Assembly (NCBI GenBank): GCA_036365455.1
Contig: JAWQUS010000016.1
Span: 16,577,001 to 16,641,000, forward strand
From: Macrosoma leucophasiata
Taxonomy: Eukaryota; Arthropoda; Insecta; Lepidoptera; Hedylidae
Direction: 5' to 3'
DNA: 64,000 bases
Below are positions 62,901-64,000 of the stretch, in pieces. The position numbers and the translations under genes are program-made. The notes beneath the pieces were generated by a model, which saw only the letters and a program-made list of their open reading frames with translations, was not told the origin of the DNA and made no database searches. Numbering within the stretch: the first letter of the stretch is position 1; the number at the start of each line of letters is the position of its first letter.

Positions 62901-64000
62901 GTTTTTACGCAGTTACTAACCAATATTTGACATGAGATGAGATACTTCTTTGCAATATGCTCAGTGCACATTGAGCTATTTGATCACTTATTACATTCTT
63001 GTGATCGCTATTCTTTTTAAGACAAAGCAGCATATTTGCAAAGTTTCCAAAAAACAAAAAAAGAGCTATATTCACAGACTGCACTACGACTTTTCTTTGA
63101 GCAAAGTTCGAACTGTCAAAACTTATACTGTACCTACAGAGAGTTCGAAGCATGCTTTGCTCTAAGTAAAGTCATAGGGCGGTCTGCGTATCTCATCATG
63201 AGACAACAAAACAAAATAGAAACACAGATTAAATAGATACAACTAAGTAAATTACCTTGAAATTTTTATATTTAGGCACATAAAGCCCAATGTAAAAGAA
63301 AAACGAGAAAATTGTTAATCCGTGACAACAGCTCCACGGAATTTCTGATCAAGCTAAATTACGTGTAGATCAAAGGCTAGAAGCCAAGATAAGCGATAAT
63401 TGCCTTTATCAAGATGTGATTACGAGGTGCGCCCTTATATCATCGTAATTAGTGTTCGCTGCGGTCGCCTAATAAACGACGAATCTCTATACGACGAACG
63501 TGACTGCCTCGGGTACGCCAATGTCTGATCAAATATCACCTAATAATGGATATATGAAGCGTTTGATCAAATATTTTCCCAGTTGGATATTGTTGTGTTG
63601 TATTGACGTTTATAACTTATTTTTTTGCGTCTGGTCCGTGTCAAAATGTACCTACAATATTTAATAAAGCGTATGTATTTTGATGAACACCATATTATTA
63701 TGTAGAAAACTCAAACGCAACGCAAAAAATAGCAGTTACGTGCGTATAATAGTAAAAGAATGTTGTCAATGTATTTGTAATTATGAGAAGAACATATTTT
63801 TATACTCTTTTAAGTTTATAATGAAGATGGCAAACAAATAAAGCTGTTTCTGTTAAATGACAATGCCAGATTGTGACCCAGCATTTACACGAAATGTAAA
63901 TTAAAGAAAAACTGTGTTTTGAAAATAGAATTCTTAGTTAATTGATCTTTTTTCTGTATAACTTGAGGTTAATAATTACGATAAAAAAGATTTGGTTATG
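62901..64000. other. Gene-free AT-rich stretch to the window end
   Basis: Overlapping short frames at 62905-63236 lie in both orientations and show no domain. Nothing else is recognised up to the end. Confidence 0.45.

Overview
The window is eukaryotic, AT-rich and gene-poor. It reads as an intergenic or intronic stretch of a moth or butterfly (lepidopteran) genome. The reasons are the tRNA-headed short repeats, the repeat ends carrying runs of CAGACAGA, the RTE-type LINE tails (a conserved block around 8.9 kb reading 'cccagtagtgggacgtataat'), a BEL/Pao retrotransposon, a Jockey-type LINE and a mariner transposon. No species can be named from sequence alone. I found no convincing host protein-coding gene. 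The only candidate is one weak exon-like segment (56499-56599). Every long open frame is transposon-derived.

Layout. 0.7-1 kb: a hAT-type MITE with an 8-bp target duplication. 1.1-6.2 kb (minus strand): a BEL/Pao LTR element with identical 259-bp LTRs and a 5-bp target duplication, keeping gag-protease but lacking reverse transcriptase, RNase H and integrase. 6.2-17.9 kb: SINE copies, LINE tails, a ~100-bp minisatellite, a LINE reverse-transcriptase scrap and palindromic MITEs. 18.0-19.8 kb (minus): a LINE endonuclease ORF cut off in its reverse transcriptase by a mariner tip. 22.2-24.2 kb: a 5'-truncated LINE nested inside a SINE. 25.4-25.9 kb: a TIR element inside a Jockey-like 3' end. 27.4-28.9 kb: a large inverted repeat with a 126-bp tandem array in one arm. 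30.6-36.6 kb (plus): a full-length Jockey-type LINE with a perfect 14-bp target duplication, poly(A) tail, tandemly repeated 5' leader, gag-like ORF1 (broken at a C11 run) and an intact 983-residue endonuclease/reverse-transcriptase ORF2. 39.1-40.4 kb (minus): a mariner with a pseudogenised transposase. 41-64 kb: more SINEs, MITEs and long hairpins, two local duplications and RTE-type LINE ends.

How the parts relate. The intact Jockey ORF2 could in principle copy itself and other poly(A) RNAs in trans. The BEL derivative could move only with pol supplied by a complete relative elsewhere. The mariner tip, MITEs and SINEs are non-autonomous passengers. Nested insertions give a relative order: the SINE at 22.3 kb predates the LINE inside it; the Jockey-like 3' end at 25.4 kb predates the TIR element in it; the repeat around 60.9-61.9 kb predates the hAT MITE inside its second copy. 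Repeat family names (A, B, C and so on) are my own labels.
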